64,000 bases of DNA from an uncultured Bacteroidales bacterium (lineage in GTDB: Bacteria; Bacteroidota; Bacteroidia; Bacteroidales; UBA932): contig ONEF01000006.1 in assembly GCA_900316795.1 (NCBI GenBank), forward strand, positions 1 through 64,000, in the 5' to 3' direction. Position 1 is the first letter of the stretch; each line of letters begins with the position of its first letter. The notes under the pieces were generated by a model. It made no database searches and was not told the origin of the DNA. It saw only the letters and a list, made by a program, of their open reading frames with translations. Below, one piece after another: positions 28,376-38,408 of this stretch. A program made the position numbers and the translations under genes.

Positions 28376-29440
28376 ATGAAATTATCTCAATTCAAATTTC
28401 CGTTCAGGAGCGACTTGATCGCCAAAGAACCTCCCCGTTTCAGGGATGACTGCAAGCTGATGGTGATGCACCGCAGCACAGGCAAGACAGAAAACAGAAT
28501 ATTCAAGGAAATACTCAACTATGCCAAAGAGGGAGACATTTTCGTATTGAACGACACGAAAGTTTTCCCGGCCCGCCTTCTTGGCAATAAGGAAAAGACC
28601 GGAGCTGAGATAGAAGTGTCTCTTCTGAGGGAGCTCAACCGTGAGCAAAGGCTTTGGGACGTACTGGTGGACCCTGCCAGGAAAATCCGCATAGGCAATA
28701 AACTCTATTTTGGTGAAAATGACTCTCTTGTAGCTGAGGTAATAGACAATACCACCTCTCGCGGCAGGACTCTCCGTTTCCTTTTTGACGGGAGCTATGA
28801 AGATTTCCGTCATACGCTGTTCAGCGTAGGAGAACTTCCTGTTCCTAAAGAAATCCGTGAGCATCCGAATGAGGAGGATACGGTCAACTTCAACACTATT
28901 TTCGCCCGGCACGAGGGTGCTATCGCCACCCCGGCTGCAGGTCTTCACTTCAGCCGCGAACTTTTTACCCGTATGGAGATAAAAGGCGTGGAACATACAT
29001 TCATCACATCCCACGTGGGGCTCAGCAATTTCGGAGGAGTGGACGTGGAAGACCTGTCAAAGCACAAGATGGGGTCTGAGAGGGTTATAATCTCTGAAGA
29101 ATCCGCCGAGAAGATAAACAAGGCCAAGGCAGACGGGCATAAGGTGTTTGCTATAGGTGTCACCGTGGCCAGGGCGCTTGAAACCCCTGTGACTACCACA
29201 TGCAGGGTAAAGCCTCTTGACGGTTGGACGAACAAGTTCATATTCCCTCCTTACGACTTCAAGATCGTTGATGCCTTGGTTACCAACTTCCATTACCCTC
29301 TTTCCACGATGCTCATGTGCGAATGTGCATTCGGGGACTACAACAAGGTAATGGCAGCCTACAAGCAGGCGATGCATGCCAAGGATCCCCGCGACCTGTA
29401 CAAATTCGGCATCTACGGAGACGCGATGCTCATAATTTAG
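28376..29440 (+). CDS. queA: S-adenosylmethionine:tRNA ribosyltransferase-isomerase
   Basis: Converts preQ1 at the wobble position of tRNA to epoxyqueuosine, using SAM. It is 354 residues from ATG 28376 (MKLSQFKFPFRSDLIA). It contains FVLNDTKVFPARL, ATPAAGLHFSRELFTR and HYPLSTMLMCECAFG, all hallmark QueA blocks. An in-frame ATG 21 bases upstream lacks family similarity. It is followed by a terminator hairpin. Confidence 0.95.
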   Translation: MKLSQFKFPFRSDLIAKEPPRFRDDCKLMVMHRSTGKTENRIFKEILNYAKEGDIFVLNDTKVFPARLLGNKEKTGAEIEVSLLRELNREQRLWDVLVDPARKIRIGNKLYFGENDSLVAEVIDNTTSRGRTLRFLFDGSYEDFRHTLFSVGELPVPKEIREHPNEEDTVNFNTIFARHEGAIATPAAGLHFSRELFTRMEIKGVEHTFITSHVGLSNFGGVDVEDLSKHKMGSERVIISEESAEKINKAKADGHKVFAIGVTVARALETPVTTTCRVKPLDGWTNKFIFPPYDFKIVDALVTNFHYPLSTMLMCECAFGDYNKVMAAYKQAMHAKDPRDLYKFGIYGDAMLII

Positions 29441-29478
29441 GGGGCGGACAAGGTACATTTTACCTTTTGGCAACTGAA

Positions 29479-29514
29479 AGCGGCGGCATATCGATATATT
29501 GCCGCCGTTTTTTT
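29479..29514 (+). terminator. Terminator after queA
   Basis: The hairpin CGGCGGCA / TGCCGCCG, with an AT loop, is followed by eight T. It lies between queA and dprA, so dprA is likely transcribed from a promoter of its own or by read-through. Confidence 0.85.
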
Positions 29515-29523
29515 GTTGTGGAT

Positions 29524-30633
29524 ATGGATCAGATGTGTGAGGCTCTGCTGTGTGCGATGAGCCGAGTTTTTGTCAATCATCCGGGAGCGGGGCTAAAGCT
29601 TCTGGAGAAGTCTGAAAGTGTGGAAAGACTTCTGGAAGGCGGTCCTGCTTTGGCGGATGAGATTCTTGGGGGTGATGGAGTAGGGGAGACATTGTTTTCT
29701 CCCCAGATGATGTCGTGGGGCAGAGAAGATGCGCTCTGGATGAACAGCAAGGGCGTAAGGCTGGTAGATTGCCTGTCTGAAGAGTACCCCCGGATTTTGA
29801 AGGAGAGCCCTTTTGCCCCTTTCTTGTTGTACTACAGGGGAGAAGCGGACCTTTCCCGAAATGTGCGCAGCCTGAGCGTAGTGGGGACCAGAATGGCTTC
29901 TTCTTATGGGAAGGAGTGTTGCTCAGCGATTGTTTCTGACCTGGCTGACAAATGCACGGATATCAGGATAGTGAGCGGGCTGGCTATTGGAATAGACGCC
30001 TGTGCGCACGCTTCGGCACTGGAAAACGGGCTGGATACACTTGCGGTTTTGCCCTGCGGGATAGACACGATTTATCCGTCTTCTCACAGAGACCTGGCAG
30101 TGAAGATCCTTGGCCAGGGTGGAGTCCTGACTGAGTACCCGAGAGGGACCAAGCCGCTTCGCCGGAACTTTTTGCAGCGCAACCGCATAATAGCCGGCTT
30201 GTCAGACGCACTGCTTGTGGTTGAAAGCCGGATAAGAGGCGGTTCCATGAGCACCGTGGAGTTCGCATCTTCCTACAACAGGGATATATTCGCTGTTCCC
30301 GGCAGGATGGACGACGCCAATTCTTACGGGTGCAATTATCTGATAAGTAAGAATGTGGCTCAGCTATGCCTGAACTCCCATACAATAATATCTTCCATGG
30401 GATGGAATTTGGAGCATATTTCAGATATTGCTTCCCAGCCTGACTTGTTTTCCACTCCGGTTGCCTTGAAGGAGAAATTATTGCTATCTTTATCATCTGT
30501 TAGGGGCAAGACTATTGACAACCTTGCGGCTTTGTCGGGTGAAAGCGTGTCCGCTTTGAACCTTGCTTTGCTGGAAATGGATTTGGAAGGGCTTGTAAGG
30601 AAGGATGCCCTGGGCTTATGGTTTAAAAAGTAG
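29524..30633 (+). CDS. dprA: DNA-processing protein DprA/Smf
   Basis: Loads RecA on incoming single-stranded DNA during transformation or recombination. From the ATG at 29524 it is 369 residues. The Rossmann-type DprA core is clear: SVVGTRMASSYGKECC, IVSGLAIGIDACAH, LPCGIDTIYP, RNRIIAGLSDALLVVES and FAVPGRMDDANSYGCN. A C-terminal winged-helix domain (about 305-369) is present. An upstream in-frame extension would lie within queA and the terminator, so it is not used. tatD-like 30635 starts two bases after its stop. Confidence 0.93.
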   Translation: MDQMCEALLCAMSRVFVNHPGAGLKLLEKSESVERLLEGGPALADEILGGDGVGETLFSPQMMSWGREDALWMNSKGVRLVDCLSEEYPRILKESPFAPFLLYYRGEADLSRNVRSLSVVGTRMASSYGKECCSAIVSDLADKCTDIRIVSGLAIGIDACAHASALENGLDTLAVLPCGIDTIYPSSHRDLAVKILGQGGVLTEYPRGTKPLRRNFLQRNRIIAGLSDALLVVESRIRGGSMSTVEFASSYNRDIFAVPGRMDDANSYGCNYLISKNVAQLCLNSHTIISSMGWNLEHISDIASQPDLFSTPVALKEKLLLSLSSVRGKTIDNLAALSGESVSALNLALLEMDLEGLVRKDALGLWFKK

Positions 30634-30634
30634 C

Positions 30635-31438
30635 ATGCAGTTTATAGATACTCATACTCATCCTTATGATGAGGCTTTTGACGAGGACCGTCCTCAGGTT
30701 ATGCAGAGGGCGGTTGACAGTGGGGTTGCCAGGTGGATATTCCCTGGCATCGATTCCACCTCATTTGCCGCCCAGCTGGATTTGTACGAGCGGTGGAAAT
30801 CCAACGCTTATATGGGAATGGGGCTTCATCCTACATCTGTGGGAGAGAACTGGAAGGATGAACTGCAGTTTGCCTTGGATGAACTTAGGGCCCATTCGGA
30901 AAGATACGTGGCGGTAGGTGAAATCGGCCTGGACGCCTACTGGAGCAGGGATTATATGGCTCAGCAGAAGGAAGTTCTGGTGGCCCAGCTGGAATATGCT
31001 TCAGAGAAGGATCTCCCGGTCATCATCCACGAAAGGAGCGCTACAGGAGAAATGCTGGACATAATGCGCCGGTTCAAAGGGCGTCTGAGCGGTGTATTCC
31101 ACGCTTTTACCGGAAGCCTTGAGACTTACCGGGAGATAGCCTCCCTCGGCGGATTCAAAGTGGGGATCGGCGGTGTGGTTACATTCAAGAACGCAGGAAT
31201 CGGCAAGGTTGTGTCCGACATACCTCTCAGCGATATTCTTCTGGAGACAGATTCTCCGTACCTGACGCCGGCCCCTTACAGGGGAACGAGAAATGAAAGT
31301 TCATATATCCCAATCATTGCGGCCAAGGTCGCTGAGATAAAAAATATTGATATAAAGGAAGTTGCAAAAGTCACTACGGCAAATGCCGAGAGTCTTTTCC
31401 ACCTTCCTCATCATGAAGACAGACTTGAAACAGCATAA
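30635..31438 (+). CDS. TatD family hydrolase
   Basis: A metal-dependent deoxyribonuclease/hydrolase of the amidohydrolase fold. It has 267 residues with the metal motif FIDTHTHPYD, VAVGEIGLDAYW, VIIHERSA, VFHAFTGS and LLETDSPYLTPAP, all typical of TatD/YcfH. The ATG at 30635 follows the dprA stop at 30633 directly; the in-frame ATG at 30605 overlaps dprA. The asparaginase gene follows after 3 bases. Confidence 0.93.
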   Translation: MQFIDTHTHPYDEAFDEDRPQVMQRAVDSGVARWIFPGIDSTSFAAQLDLYERWKSNAYMGMGLHPTSVGENWKDELQFALDELRAHSERYVAVGEIGLDAYWSRDYMAQQKEVLVAQLEYASEKDLPVIIHERSATGEMLDIMRRFKGRLSGVFHAFTGSLETYREIASLGGFKVGIGGVVTFKNAGIGKVVSDIPLSDILLETDSPYLTPAPYRGTRNESSYIPIIAAKVAEIKNIDIKEVAKVTTANAESLFHLPHHEDRLETA

Positions 31439-31441
31439 GAG

Positions 31442-32476
31442 ATGAAACGTTCTATTCTGATTGTTTATACTGGCGGAACCATAGGAATGAAGCAGGACGA
31501 AAAGACCCTTGCTCTCGTTCCGGTGGATATAAGCCAGATAGAGGAAGAGGTTCCGGAACTCAAGAAGTTTGGTTACAACATAGATACCTGTTCCTTTGAT
31601 CCTGTGATAGATTCCTCTGACATCACTCCCGATTTCTGGGTGAAGCTCTGCCATGTCATAAAAGCCAACTACAGCAAGTATGATGGTTTTGTAATCTTGC
31701 ACGGTACTGATACAATGTCTTTTACGGCATCTGCGCTGAGCTTTATGCTGGAAGGCCTGACCAAGCCTGTGGTGCTTACAGGCAGCCAGCTTCCGGTAGG
31801 CATGCTCCGCACAGACGGCAAGGAAAACATTATTTCATCCATAGAGATAGCTGCGGCCAAAGACGAAGAAGGGCATCCTATGGTGCCTGAGGTCTGCATA
31901 TATTTTGAGAGCCAACTCTATAGAGGCAACCGTACGACAAAATACAATGCGGAGAATTTCAGGGCATTCCGTTCCGCCAACTATCCGGTTCTGGCAGATG
32001 TCGGCATACATATAAAGTACAACAGGCATCTTGTCCGCTATCCGGAAGATTGGAACGAGCCGCTTAGAATCAGGGAAAAGCTGGATACCAATGTCGCAGT
32101 CCTGAAGATATTCCCGGGGATTACCCGCCAGGCGATAGAAGCGGTTCTTGACACAAAAGGATGCCGGGCTGTAGTACTTGAGACCTTTGGAAGCGGAAAC
32201 GCTCCTACTTCGGACTGGTTCCTTTCTACACTTAAAAAATATGTGGACAGAGGCATGATAATCGTGAATGTTACTCAGTGCCAGGCAGGTAAGGTAGATA
32301 TGGGAGCTTACGCGACAGGTATGGGACTCAAAGGTGCAGGAGTAATAAGCGGGTTTGACGCCACCACAGAAGCCACATTGTGCAAGCTGTTTATGCTTCT
32401 GGGCCGCTATTCATCAGCGGATAAAGTCAAAAAGGAGATGCAGAAGGCTCTGAGGGGGGAAATTTCCTGCAATTAG
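31442..32476 (+). CDS. ansA: L-asparaginase, type I
   Basis: Hydrolyses asparagine to aspartate and ammonia. It is 344 residues without a signal peptide, so cytoplasmic type I. The two nucleophile-site threonine motifs are VYTGGTIGMK and HGTDTMSFTASAL, followed by KPVVLTGSQLP. It ends the dprA-tatD-ansA operon. Confidence 0.93.
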   Translation: MKRSILIVYTGGTIGMKQDEKTLALVPVDISQIEEEVPELKKFGYNIDTCSFDPVIDSSDITPDFWVKLCHVIKANYSKYDGFVILHGTDTMSFTASALSFMLEGLTKPVVLTGSQLPVGMLRTDGKENIISSIEIAAAKDEEGHPMVPEVCIYFESQLYRGNRTTKYNAENFRAFRSANYPVLADVGIHIKYNRHLVRYPEDWNEPLRIREKLDTNVAVLKIFPGITRQAIEAVLDTKGCRAVVLETFGSGNAPTSDWFLSTLKKYVDRGMIIVNVTQCQAGKVDMGAYATGMGLKGAGVISGFDATTEATLCKLFMLLGRYSSADKVKKEMQKALRGEISCN

Positions 32477-32602
32477 AAAAAATTGCTGCAACCGAAGTCC
32501 AATAGAAAAAAAATTGCTATCTTGCACATCGTTTTAGCGGAAAGAATAATAAGTAAATAATAACTGTAAACATTGTTTAATACTTTAATCACAACAAATT
32601 TT

Positions 32603-33412
32603 ATGAAAAAACTTTTCATGTTTTTGGCAGTTGCAGGCCTGATGGCTATAACTGCCCAGAACGCAGTAGCTCAGGATCAGCAGACTGAGGGAAATGCTAC
32701 AGAGCAGGTTGCACCGGCACCAGCTCCAGAAGAGGCAGCTCCAGCAGCAGATCAGAACATTTTCAACCAGAAGTCAGACAAACCTCTGTATCAGCAGATC
32801 AAGACTAAGTTCATAGAGGGTGGTCCTGCATTCATGGTATGGGTTGTTCTCTGCCTTATTCTCGGTTTGGCTATCGCTATTGAGAGGCTTATCTACCTGT
32901 TCAGCTCAACAACTGACACCAAGAAGCTTCTCACAAAGGTAGAGGATGCTCTCAATGAGGGTGGTATTGAAAAGGCAAAGGAAGTTTGCCGCGACACCAA
33001 GGGTCCGGTTGCTTCTATCTTCTATCAGGGGCTGCTTCACTCAGACGAGGGTGTTGAGGCCGTTGAAAAGAACATTACCGCTTACGGTGGCGTTCAGATG
33101 GGACAGCTTGAGAGTGGTCTTTCCTGGATTGCTCTGTTCATCGCCCTTGCTCCTATGTTGGGATTCTTGGGAACAGTAGTAGGTATGGTTAGTGCATTCG
33201 ACGCTATCGAGGCAGCTGGTGATATTTCTCCAACCGTTGTTGCAGGAGGTATCAAGGTGGCTTTGATTACAACCATCGCCGGTTTGATCGTTGCTATTAT
33301 CCTTCAGATTTTCTACAACATCATCGTAGCTAAGATCGATTCACTGGTTAACTCAATGGAAGACGCTTCCATCAACTTCGTTGACCTGATTACCAAAAAC
33401 AACAAGAAATAA
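32603..33412 (+). CDS. exbB: ExbB/TolQ/MotA proton-channel protein
   Basis: The proton-conducting subunit of a TonB-dependent energy complex in the inner membrane. From ATG 32603 it has 269 residues. It starts with a signal-like segment ending near VAQ, then a Gln/Pro/Ala-rich stretch (about 25-50). Membrane helices follow near 75-95, 175-195 and 215-240, with WIALFIALAPMLGFLGTVVGM typical of ExbB. The cleaved signal peptide is common in Bacteroidetes ExbB. It leads a four-gene operon with a small membrane protein and two ExbD subunits. Confidence 0.93.
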   Translation: MKKLFMFLAVAGLMAITAQNAVAQDQQTEGNATEQVAPAPAPEEAAPAADQNIFNQKSDKPLYQQIKTKFIEGGPAFMVWVVLCLILGLAIAIERLIYLFSSTTDTKKLLTKVEDALNEGGIEKAKEVCRDTKGPVASIFYQGLLHSDEGVEAVEKNITAYGGVQMGQLESGLSWIALFIALAPMLGFLGTVVGMVSAFDAIEAAGDISPTVVAGGIKVALITTIAGLIVAIILQIFYNIIVAKIDSLVNSMEDASINFVDLITKNNKK

Positions 33413-33426
33413 TTAATCAACGCAAA

Positions 33427-33837
33427 ATGAAAAAGAGAGCGAGAATAATACTCTATATACTCCTGGCAGTGTCAGTGGTTATAGGACTTTTGTTCCTTTT
33501 CACCAACAAGGGTGACGAGACAATGGTTTCTCCACTGCTTAACTGGGCGTATATCCTTCTCGGTTGCGGTATCCTGCTGGCAATATTCCTGCCGCTTATT
33601 TTCCGCAGCGGAAAGGGAGGCAAGAAGACCTTGATGAACATAGGTATCTTCGTAATCGCGCTTGTAGTTTCTTACCTGCTCGCTTCTGGAAATGAAGTGG
33701 CTCTTTCAGCCAGCGTTGAGAAACCTACACACGCAGTCCTTAAGATGACGGACACTGTCCTCATCATGTCAATAATCCTGCTGGTTGTGGCTATCCTTGT
33801 TACAATCTTCGGTAGTTTGTTAAAGAAAAGATCTTAA
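33427..33837 (+). CDS. Small four-helix membrane protein of the exb operon
   Basis: A 136-residue protein with about four hydrophobic helices (8-25, 38-58, 70-88, 112-132) and little else. The family is unassigned. Its position between exbB and the first exbD, 14 bases from each, suggests an accessory subunit of the proton-channel complex; that is inference from context only. Confidence 0.8.
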   Translation: MKKRARIILYILLAVSVVIGLLFLFTNKGDETMVSPLLNWAYILLGCGILLAIFLPLIFRSGKGGKKTLMNIGIFVIALVVSYLLASGNEVALSASVEKPTHAVLKMTDTVLIMSIILLVVAILVTIFGSLLKKRS

Positions 33838-33850
33838 TTAGAATTTTAGA

Positions 33851-34429
33851 ATGGCTAAGAAAACACCCGAAATCAACGCTTCCAGCCAGGCCGATATAGC
33901 ATTCTTGCTTTTGGTGTTCTTCCTCATTACCACAACTATGGATGTGGACAAGGGAATCAACAGAAAACTCCCTCCAATGCCGGAAGAAAATCAGCAGCAG
34001 GATGATATAAAGATCAACCGTAGGAACATCGTCGTTGTGAAGATCAATTCACAGGACAGGATCATGGTTGGCTCTCAGCCTGTAGATGTAAGCCAGATAA
34101 AGGATTTGATAGTTGAGGCCCTGACTAACCCTAACGATAATCCTAACTTGCCTGAGAAGGAAGTCAAGAGTATCCAGGGTCTGGGTAATTATCCTGTATC
34201 CAAAGGTGTGGTTTCTTTGCAGAACGATAAGGGAACTTTGTACAACACGTACATCCAGGTTCAGAACGAAATCGTAAGAGCAATCAACGAGATTCGTGAT
34301 GAATTTTCAACTCAGCGTTACGGCAAGAAATACGCACAATTGGATGAAGCTCATCAGAAAATTGTCAAAGAGGCTATTCCTCAGAACATTTCAGAGGCAG
34401 AGCCAAAGGACGTAAAGGGTAAAAAATAA
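33851..34429 (+). CDS. exbD: ExbD/TolR biopolymer transport protein (first copy)
   Basis: A 192-residue ExbD: one N-terminal helix (SSQADIAFLLLVFFLITTTMD) with the conserved membrane aspartate in QADIAFLL, followed by a periplasmic domain. It is longer than the second ExbD because of additions between about 90 and 130 and at the C-terminus. It works with ExbB and TonB to energise outer-membrane transport. Confidence 0.93.
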   Translation: MAKKTPEINASSQADIAFLLLVFFLITTTMDVDKGINRKLPPMPEENQQQDDIKINRRNIVVVKINSQDRIMVGSQPVDVSQIKDLIVEALTNPNDNPNLPEKEVKSIQGLGNYPVSKGVVSLQNDKGTLYNTYIQVQNEIVRAINEIRDEFSTQRYGKKYAQLDEAHQKIVKEAIPQNISEAEPKDVKGKK

Positions 34430-34440
34430 GGAGGTATCAA

Positions 34441-34911
34441 ATGGGAAGATTTAGAAAAAGCAGCAAGAAGTCTGCACCTGCTATCAGCACGGCGTCACTT
34501 CCTGACATCGTGTTCATGCTCCTGTTCTTCTTTATGATATCAACCTCTTTCCGTCAGACAGACAAGTTGGTTCAGGTTAAACTTCCTGGAGCAACTGAGA
34601 ATGTCAAGCTTGAAAGAAAGGATTTGACTTCCTATATCTATGTAGGATCTCCTATACCTTCAAAGCAGGCTCAGTATGGAACAGACTCCCGTATCCAGCT
34701 CAATGACTCCTACAAGACTGTAAGTGAAATCCGAGATTTCATCGCAGCTGAAAGAGAGTCAATCTCTGAGGGAGAAAGGGAAGCTATGACAGTAGCTATC
34801 AAGGCTGATGAGAATGTCCGTATGGGTATTATCACAGAAATCAAACAGGAACTCAGACGTTGTTCTGCACTCAAGATTATGTATGTAGCCCGTCAGAGGG
34901 AAGCCATCTAA
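34441..34911 (+). CDS. exbD: ExbD/TolR biopolymer transport protein (second copy)
   Basis: A 156-residue ExbD with the conserved aspartate in SLPDIVFMLLFFFMIS and a periplasmic domain ending LKIMYVARQ. It follows the first ExbD by 11 bases. Two distinct ExbD subunits per operon are usual in Bacteroidetes and probably form a heteromeric complex. A strong terminator follows. Confidence 0.93.
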   Translation: MGRFRKSSKKSAPAISTASLPDIVFMLLFFFMISTSFRQTDKLVQVKLPGATENVKLERKDLTSYIYVGSPIPSKQAQYGTDSRIQLNDSYKTVSEIRDFIAAERESISEGEREAMTVAIKADENVRMGIITEIKQELRRCSALKIMYVARQREAI

Positions 34912-34931
34912 TCTGAGGCGTATTTGAAATC

Positions 34932-34965
34932 AAGGGGATGACCAAACGGTCATCCCCTTTTTTTG
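34932..34965 (+). terminator. Terminator after exbD
   Basis: The perfect stem AAGGGGATGACC / GGTCATCCCCTT, with loop AAAC, is followed by a T run. It ends the exbB operon. Confidence 0.9.
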
Positions 34966-35013
34966 TAAAAAAGCGGGATTATTAGTATCTTTCGTGGTTA
35001 AATGTGCATAAAT

Positions 35014-36939
35014 ATGAAACTTAGAATCTCATTCTTGAAGGCGGCTGTTTGTTTTGTTGCTGCAATTCTTTTTGTATCAGCATCTTTTGCTCAGGCTGAC
35101 GGGAACCTCAAGGAGCAGCCCAAGGCTAAATACGTGTTTCTTTTCATAGGAGACGGTATGGGCTTCTCCCATGTGGCTTTGACAGAAGCATACCTGGCTA
35201 CAAAGAAGGGGATAATTGGCAGTGAACCTCTGACTTTCACCCAGTTCCCTGTTCTTGGCATGGCTACAACCTATTCCACGAAGAATATGATAACCTGCTC
35301 TTCCGCAGCGGCTACCGCTCTGGCTTCTGGATACAAGACAAACAACAATACTGTCGGAATCTACCCGGATTCCATACCGGTTTACCAGATTTCATACAAG
35401 CTCAGGGATCTTGGTTACAAGATAGGTCTGATGAGTACGGTTGGTATCGACCACGCCACTCCTGCTTGTTTCTATGCCCATAACATCAACCGCAAGAACT
35501 ATTATGAAATCTCCATGGAGCTTCCTGAAAGCGGGTTCGATTTCTTTGGCGGCGGTGGCTTCGGCGGAGTATCCGACAAAGATCCGCAGAAGGCTTCAGA
35601 AAAGGAGAAGAATATTTATGGCAAAGTTGCAAAATACGGATATACTGTTGCTTACGGCCTGGATGAGTACAAGTCCAAGAAATCTTCGTCAGACAAGATG
35701 ATCCTTTTCCAGAAGGGAGACAAGAAAGACAAGATACTTCCTTATGTGATTGAGAGGAAGCCTGAGGATCTGACTCTTGCACAGGTTGTTTCTTCAGCGA
35801 TAGATTTCCTCTACACCCCTGAGGGCAAGGGTTTCTTCATGATGTGCGAAGGTGGAAAGATAGACTGGGCCGCTCACGTGAATGATCCGGTAGGGACCAT
35901 CCTTGAGACCATCGATATGGACGAAGCCATCAAAGTTGCATACGAGTTCTACAAGCAGCATCCAGACGAGACTCTTATAGTTGTGACTGCAGATCACGAG
36001 ACAGGAGGCCTGGCATTGGGTTACAAGAAAGGTTATGTATATGACCTTAAGGTTCTGGATGACGCGATGTCCCACTTCAAACAGGAAGAGGTTACTGCAG
36101 ACAACTACATGACAAGAGAGGTTCTTGATACCCTTAGCAAAAAGGCCCGTCTGGGATGGTCCACAAGAAGCCACACCGGAATATATGTTCCTGTGTTTGC
36201 AGTAGGTGCCGGAAGCCAGATGTTTGCCGGAAGGATAGACAATACTGACATCCCGAAGAACATAATGAAGGCTATGGGCGCAGTTGCCCCATATACAGAC
36301 CATTACTACAAGAGGAAGGCTGTTTTTGACAAGGAAAGCCCTATTACGGAGAATGACATCGTTTTCCTTGGCAACTCACTGACCGAAGGCGGAAACTGGG
36401 CATCATATTTCCCTGATGTACAGAAAGCCCTCCAGAAGAAAGGCGGCGCTATCCGTAACAGAGGAATTGTCGGCGATACCTTCGGCGGCATTGACGACCG
36501 TCTGGACCAGATACTTCCAGGCAAGCCGAAGACCATATTCTTCATGTCCGGAGCCAACGATGTAAGCCACAATCTTACAGCGGATTCCATTGCAAACGGT
36601 ATCATGAATGTAGTCCGCAGGATAAAGAAAGAAAGCCCTAAGACAAAGGTTTACTTGCAGAGCCTCCTGCCAATAAACGAGAGCTTCAAACGCTACAGGC
36701 TGCTCACAGGAAAGACAGCCATGTTCTCAGAGATAAACGCCAAGCTTGAAGCCATGTGCAAGAAAGAGAAGGTTGCTTTCATCAATCTCTATCCTCTCTT
36801 CCTTACAAACGGTCCTGCTGACCTTGCTCTTCCGGCATCTGAGCAGGTTCTCAACCCGAACATCACAAGAGACGGGCTCCATGTTACCAAGGAGGGCTAC
36901 AAGATCTGGCAGGAAGCCATCCGCAAATATGTCAAATGA
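35014..36939 (+). CDS. Secreted alkaline phosphatase fused to SGNH/GDSL hydrolase
   Basis: A 641-residue exported enzyme with a signal peptide (about 1-27). Residues 35-435 form an alkaline phosphatase: metal aspartate in FLFIGDGMGFSH, catalytic serine in MITCSSAAATALASG, and metal histidines in TADHETGG and TRSHTG. Residues 445-641 form an SGNH esterase: block I FLGNSLTEGG, block III SGANDV and block V RDGLHVT. The fusion suggests coupled removal of a phosphate and an ester from one substrate, for instance a phosphorylated glycan or lipid; the substrate is unknown. The start at 35014 gives a normal signal peptide; an ATG at 35002 adds four residues. Confidence 0.9.
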   Translation: MKLRISFLKAAVCFVAAILFVSASFAQADGNLKEQPKAKYVFLFIGDGMGFSHVALTEAYLATKKGIIGSEPLTFTQFPVLGMATTYSTKNMITCSSAAATALASGYKTNNNTVGIYPDSIPVYQISYKLRDLGYKIGLMSTVGIDHATPACFYAHNINRKNYYEISMELPESGFDFFGGGGFGGVSDKDPQKASEKEKNIYGKVAKYGYTVAYGLDEYKSKKSSSDKMILFQKGDKKDKILPYVIERKPEDLTLAQVVSSAIDFLYTPEGKGFFMMCEGGKIDWAAHVNDPVGTILETIDMDEAIKVAYEFYKQHPDETLIVVTADHETGGLALGYKKGYVYDLKVLDDAMSHFKQEEVTADNYMTREVLDTLSKKARLGWSTRSHTGIYVPVFAVGAGSQMFAGRIDNTDIPKNIMKAMGAVAPYTDHYYKRKAVFDKESPITENDIVFLGNSLTEGGNWASYFPDVQKALQKKGGAIRNRGIVGDTFGGIDDRLDQILPGKPKTIFFMSGANDVSHNLTADSIANGIMNVVRRIKKESPKTKVYLQSLLPINESFKRYRLLTGKTAMFSEINAKLEAMCKKEKVAFINLYPLFLTNGPADLALPASEQVLNPNITRDGLHVTKEGYKIWQEAIRKYVK

Positions 36940-36999
36940 CATCGCTGAGAAATATAAGAAAAACAATACATAAAAGACAGATATTTAGGAGAATATATT

Positions 37000-38397
37000 A
37001 TGGGAGAATTCACAAGAAAAAGCATAAAGGAACTTTTCAGCCAGCAGCCTGGTTCAGAGGTAATCGTCAAAGGTTGGGTCAGGACAAAAAGAGGAAACAA
37101 GAACGTGAGTTTCATAGCTCTCAACGATGGAAGCACCATCCGTAACATGCAGATTGTCTGCGACGGGCAGAAGTTTTCCGAGGAGCTGATGAAAGACATC
37201 ACCACAGGTGCTTGCCTTTGTGTAAAAGGAAAGCTGGTGGAAAGTATGGGCAAAGGCCAGAGCGTTGAAGTACAGGCAGATGCCATAGAGATTTACGGCA
37301 AGGCAGATCCTGCCGACTACCCTTTGCAGAAGAAGGGACATTCTATGGAATTCCTTCGCGAAATCGCTCACATGAGAATGAGGACCAACACCTTCGGATG
37401 CGTGATGAGAATCCGCAACGCCATGGCTTTCGCCATCCACAAATACTTCAACGAGCACGGCTTCTTCTATCTTCATACTCCGCTGATTACAGAAAGCGAC
37501 TGCGAGGGTGCCGGAGAGATGTTCCAGGTTACCACGATGGATTTGAAGAACATCCCTCTCAACAAGGAGACAGGAGAAGTTGACTTCTCCGCAGACTTCT
37601 TCGGAAAGCAGACCGCCCTTACGGTAAGCGGACAGCTTGAAGGAGAACTTGGCGCAACCGCCCTTGGGAAGATATACACTTTCGGTCCAACATTCAGGGC
37701 AGAGAACTCCAACACTCCAAGGCATCTTGCAGAGTTCTGGATGATTGAGCCGGAGATGGCTTTCTACGACAACTTTGACAACATGGAACTCGCCGAGGAC
37801 TTCATCAAGTCTCTGGTCCAGTACGCTCTGGACAACTGTATGGAAGATCTCCAGTTCCTCAACGACATGTTTGACAAGGGACTCATCGAGCGCCTGAGGA
37901 GTGTAGTCGGAATCACCTTCCAGAGAGTGACTTACACCGAGGCGGTGGATATTCTTGAAAAGAGTGGCGAGAAGTTCGAGTTCCCTGTTCACTGGGGCAC
38001 TGACCTTCAGAGCGAGCACGAAAGATACCTTGTTGAGAAGCACTTCGGCAAGCCTGTCATCCTCACCGATTTCCCTAAGGAGATCAAGGCGTTCTACATG
38101 AAACAGAACGAAGACGGCAAGACCGTGCGCGGAATGGATGTGCTCTTCCCTAAGATCGGCGAGATCATAGGCGGTAGCGAGAGGGAGTCTTCATACGAGA
38201 AGATCATGGCCCGCATCAAGGAACTCAACATGGACACTACCAACCTCTGGTGGTATCTTGATACCAGGAGATGGGGAACTTGCCCGCACGCCGGATTCGG
38301 CCTGGGCTTTGAGCGTCTGCTTCTGTTTGTCACCGGTATGCAGAACATCCGCGATGTGATCCCGTTCCCGAGAACCCCTAAAAACGCTGAATTCTAA
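37000..38397 (+). CDS. asnS: Asparaginyl-tRNA synthetase
   Basis: Class II synthetase that charges tRNA-Asn. It is 465 residues, with an N-terminal OB-fold anticodon domain (about 15-115; [19 protein letters not shown]). Class II motif 2 is in [21 protein letters not shown], and motif 3 is in [15 protein letters not shown], followed by [10 protein letters not shown]. It is followed by udk after 11 bases. Confidence 0.97.
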   Translation: MGEFTRKSIKELFSQQPGSEVIVKGWVRTKRGNKNVSFIALNDGSTIRNMQIVCDGQKFSEELMKDITTGACLCVKGKLVESMGKGQSVEVQADAIEIYGKADPADYPLQKKGHSMEFLREIAHMRMRTNTFGCVMRIRNAMAFAIHKYFNEHGFFYLHTPLITESDCEGAGEMFQVTTMDLKNIPLNKETGEVDFSADFFGKQTALTVSGQLEGELGATALGKIYTFGPTFRAENSNTPRHLAEFWMIEPEMAFYDNFDNMELAEDFIKSLVQYALDNCMEDLQFLNDMFDKGLIERLRSVVGITFQRVTYTEAVDILEKSGEKFEFPVHWGTDLQSEHERYLVEKHFGKPVILTDFPKEIKAFYMKQNEDGKTVRGMDVLFPKIGEIIGGSERESSYEKIMARIKELNMDTTNLWWYLDTRRWGTCPHAGFGLGFERLLLFVTGMQNIRDVIPFPRTPKNAEF

Positions 38398-38408
38398 AAA
38401 CATACGAT

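Noticed and set aside
37054..38043. 329-codon minus-strand frame
   Set aside because: Antisense to asnS, whose synthetase motifs are unambiguous.
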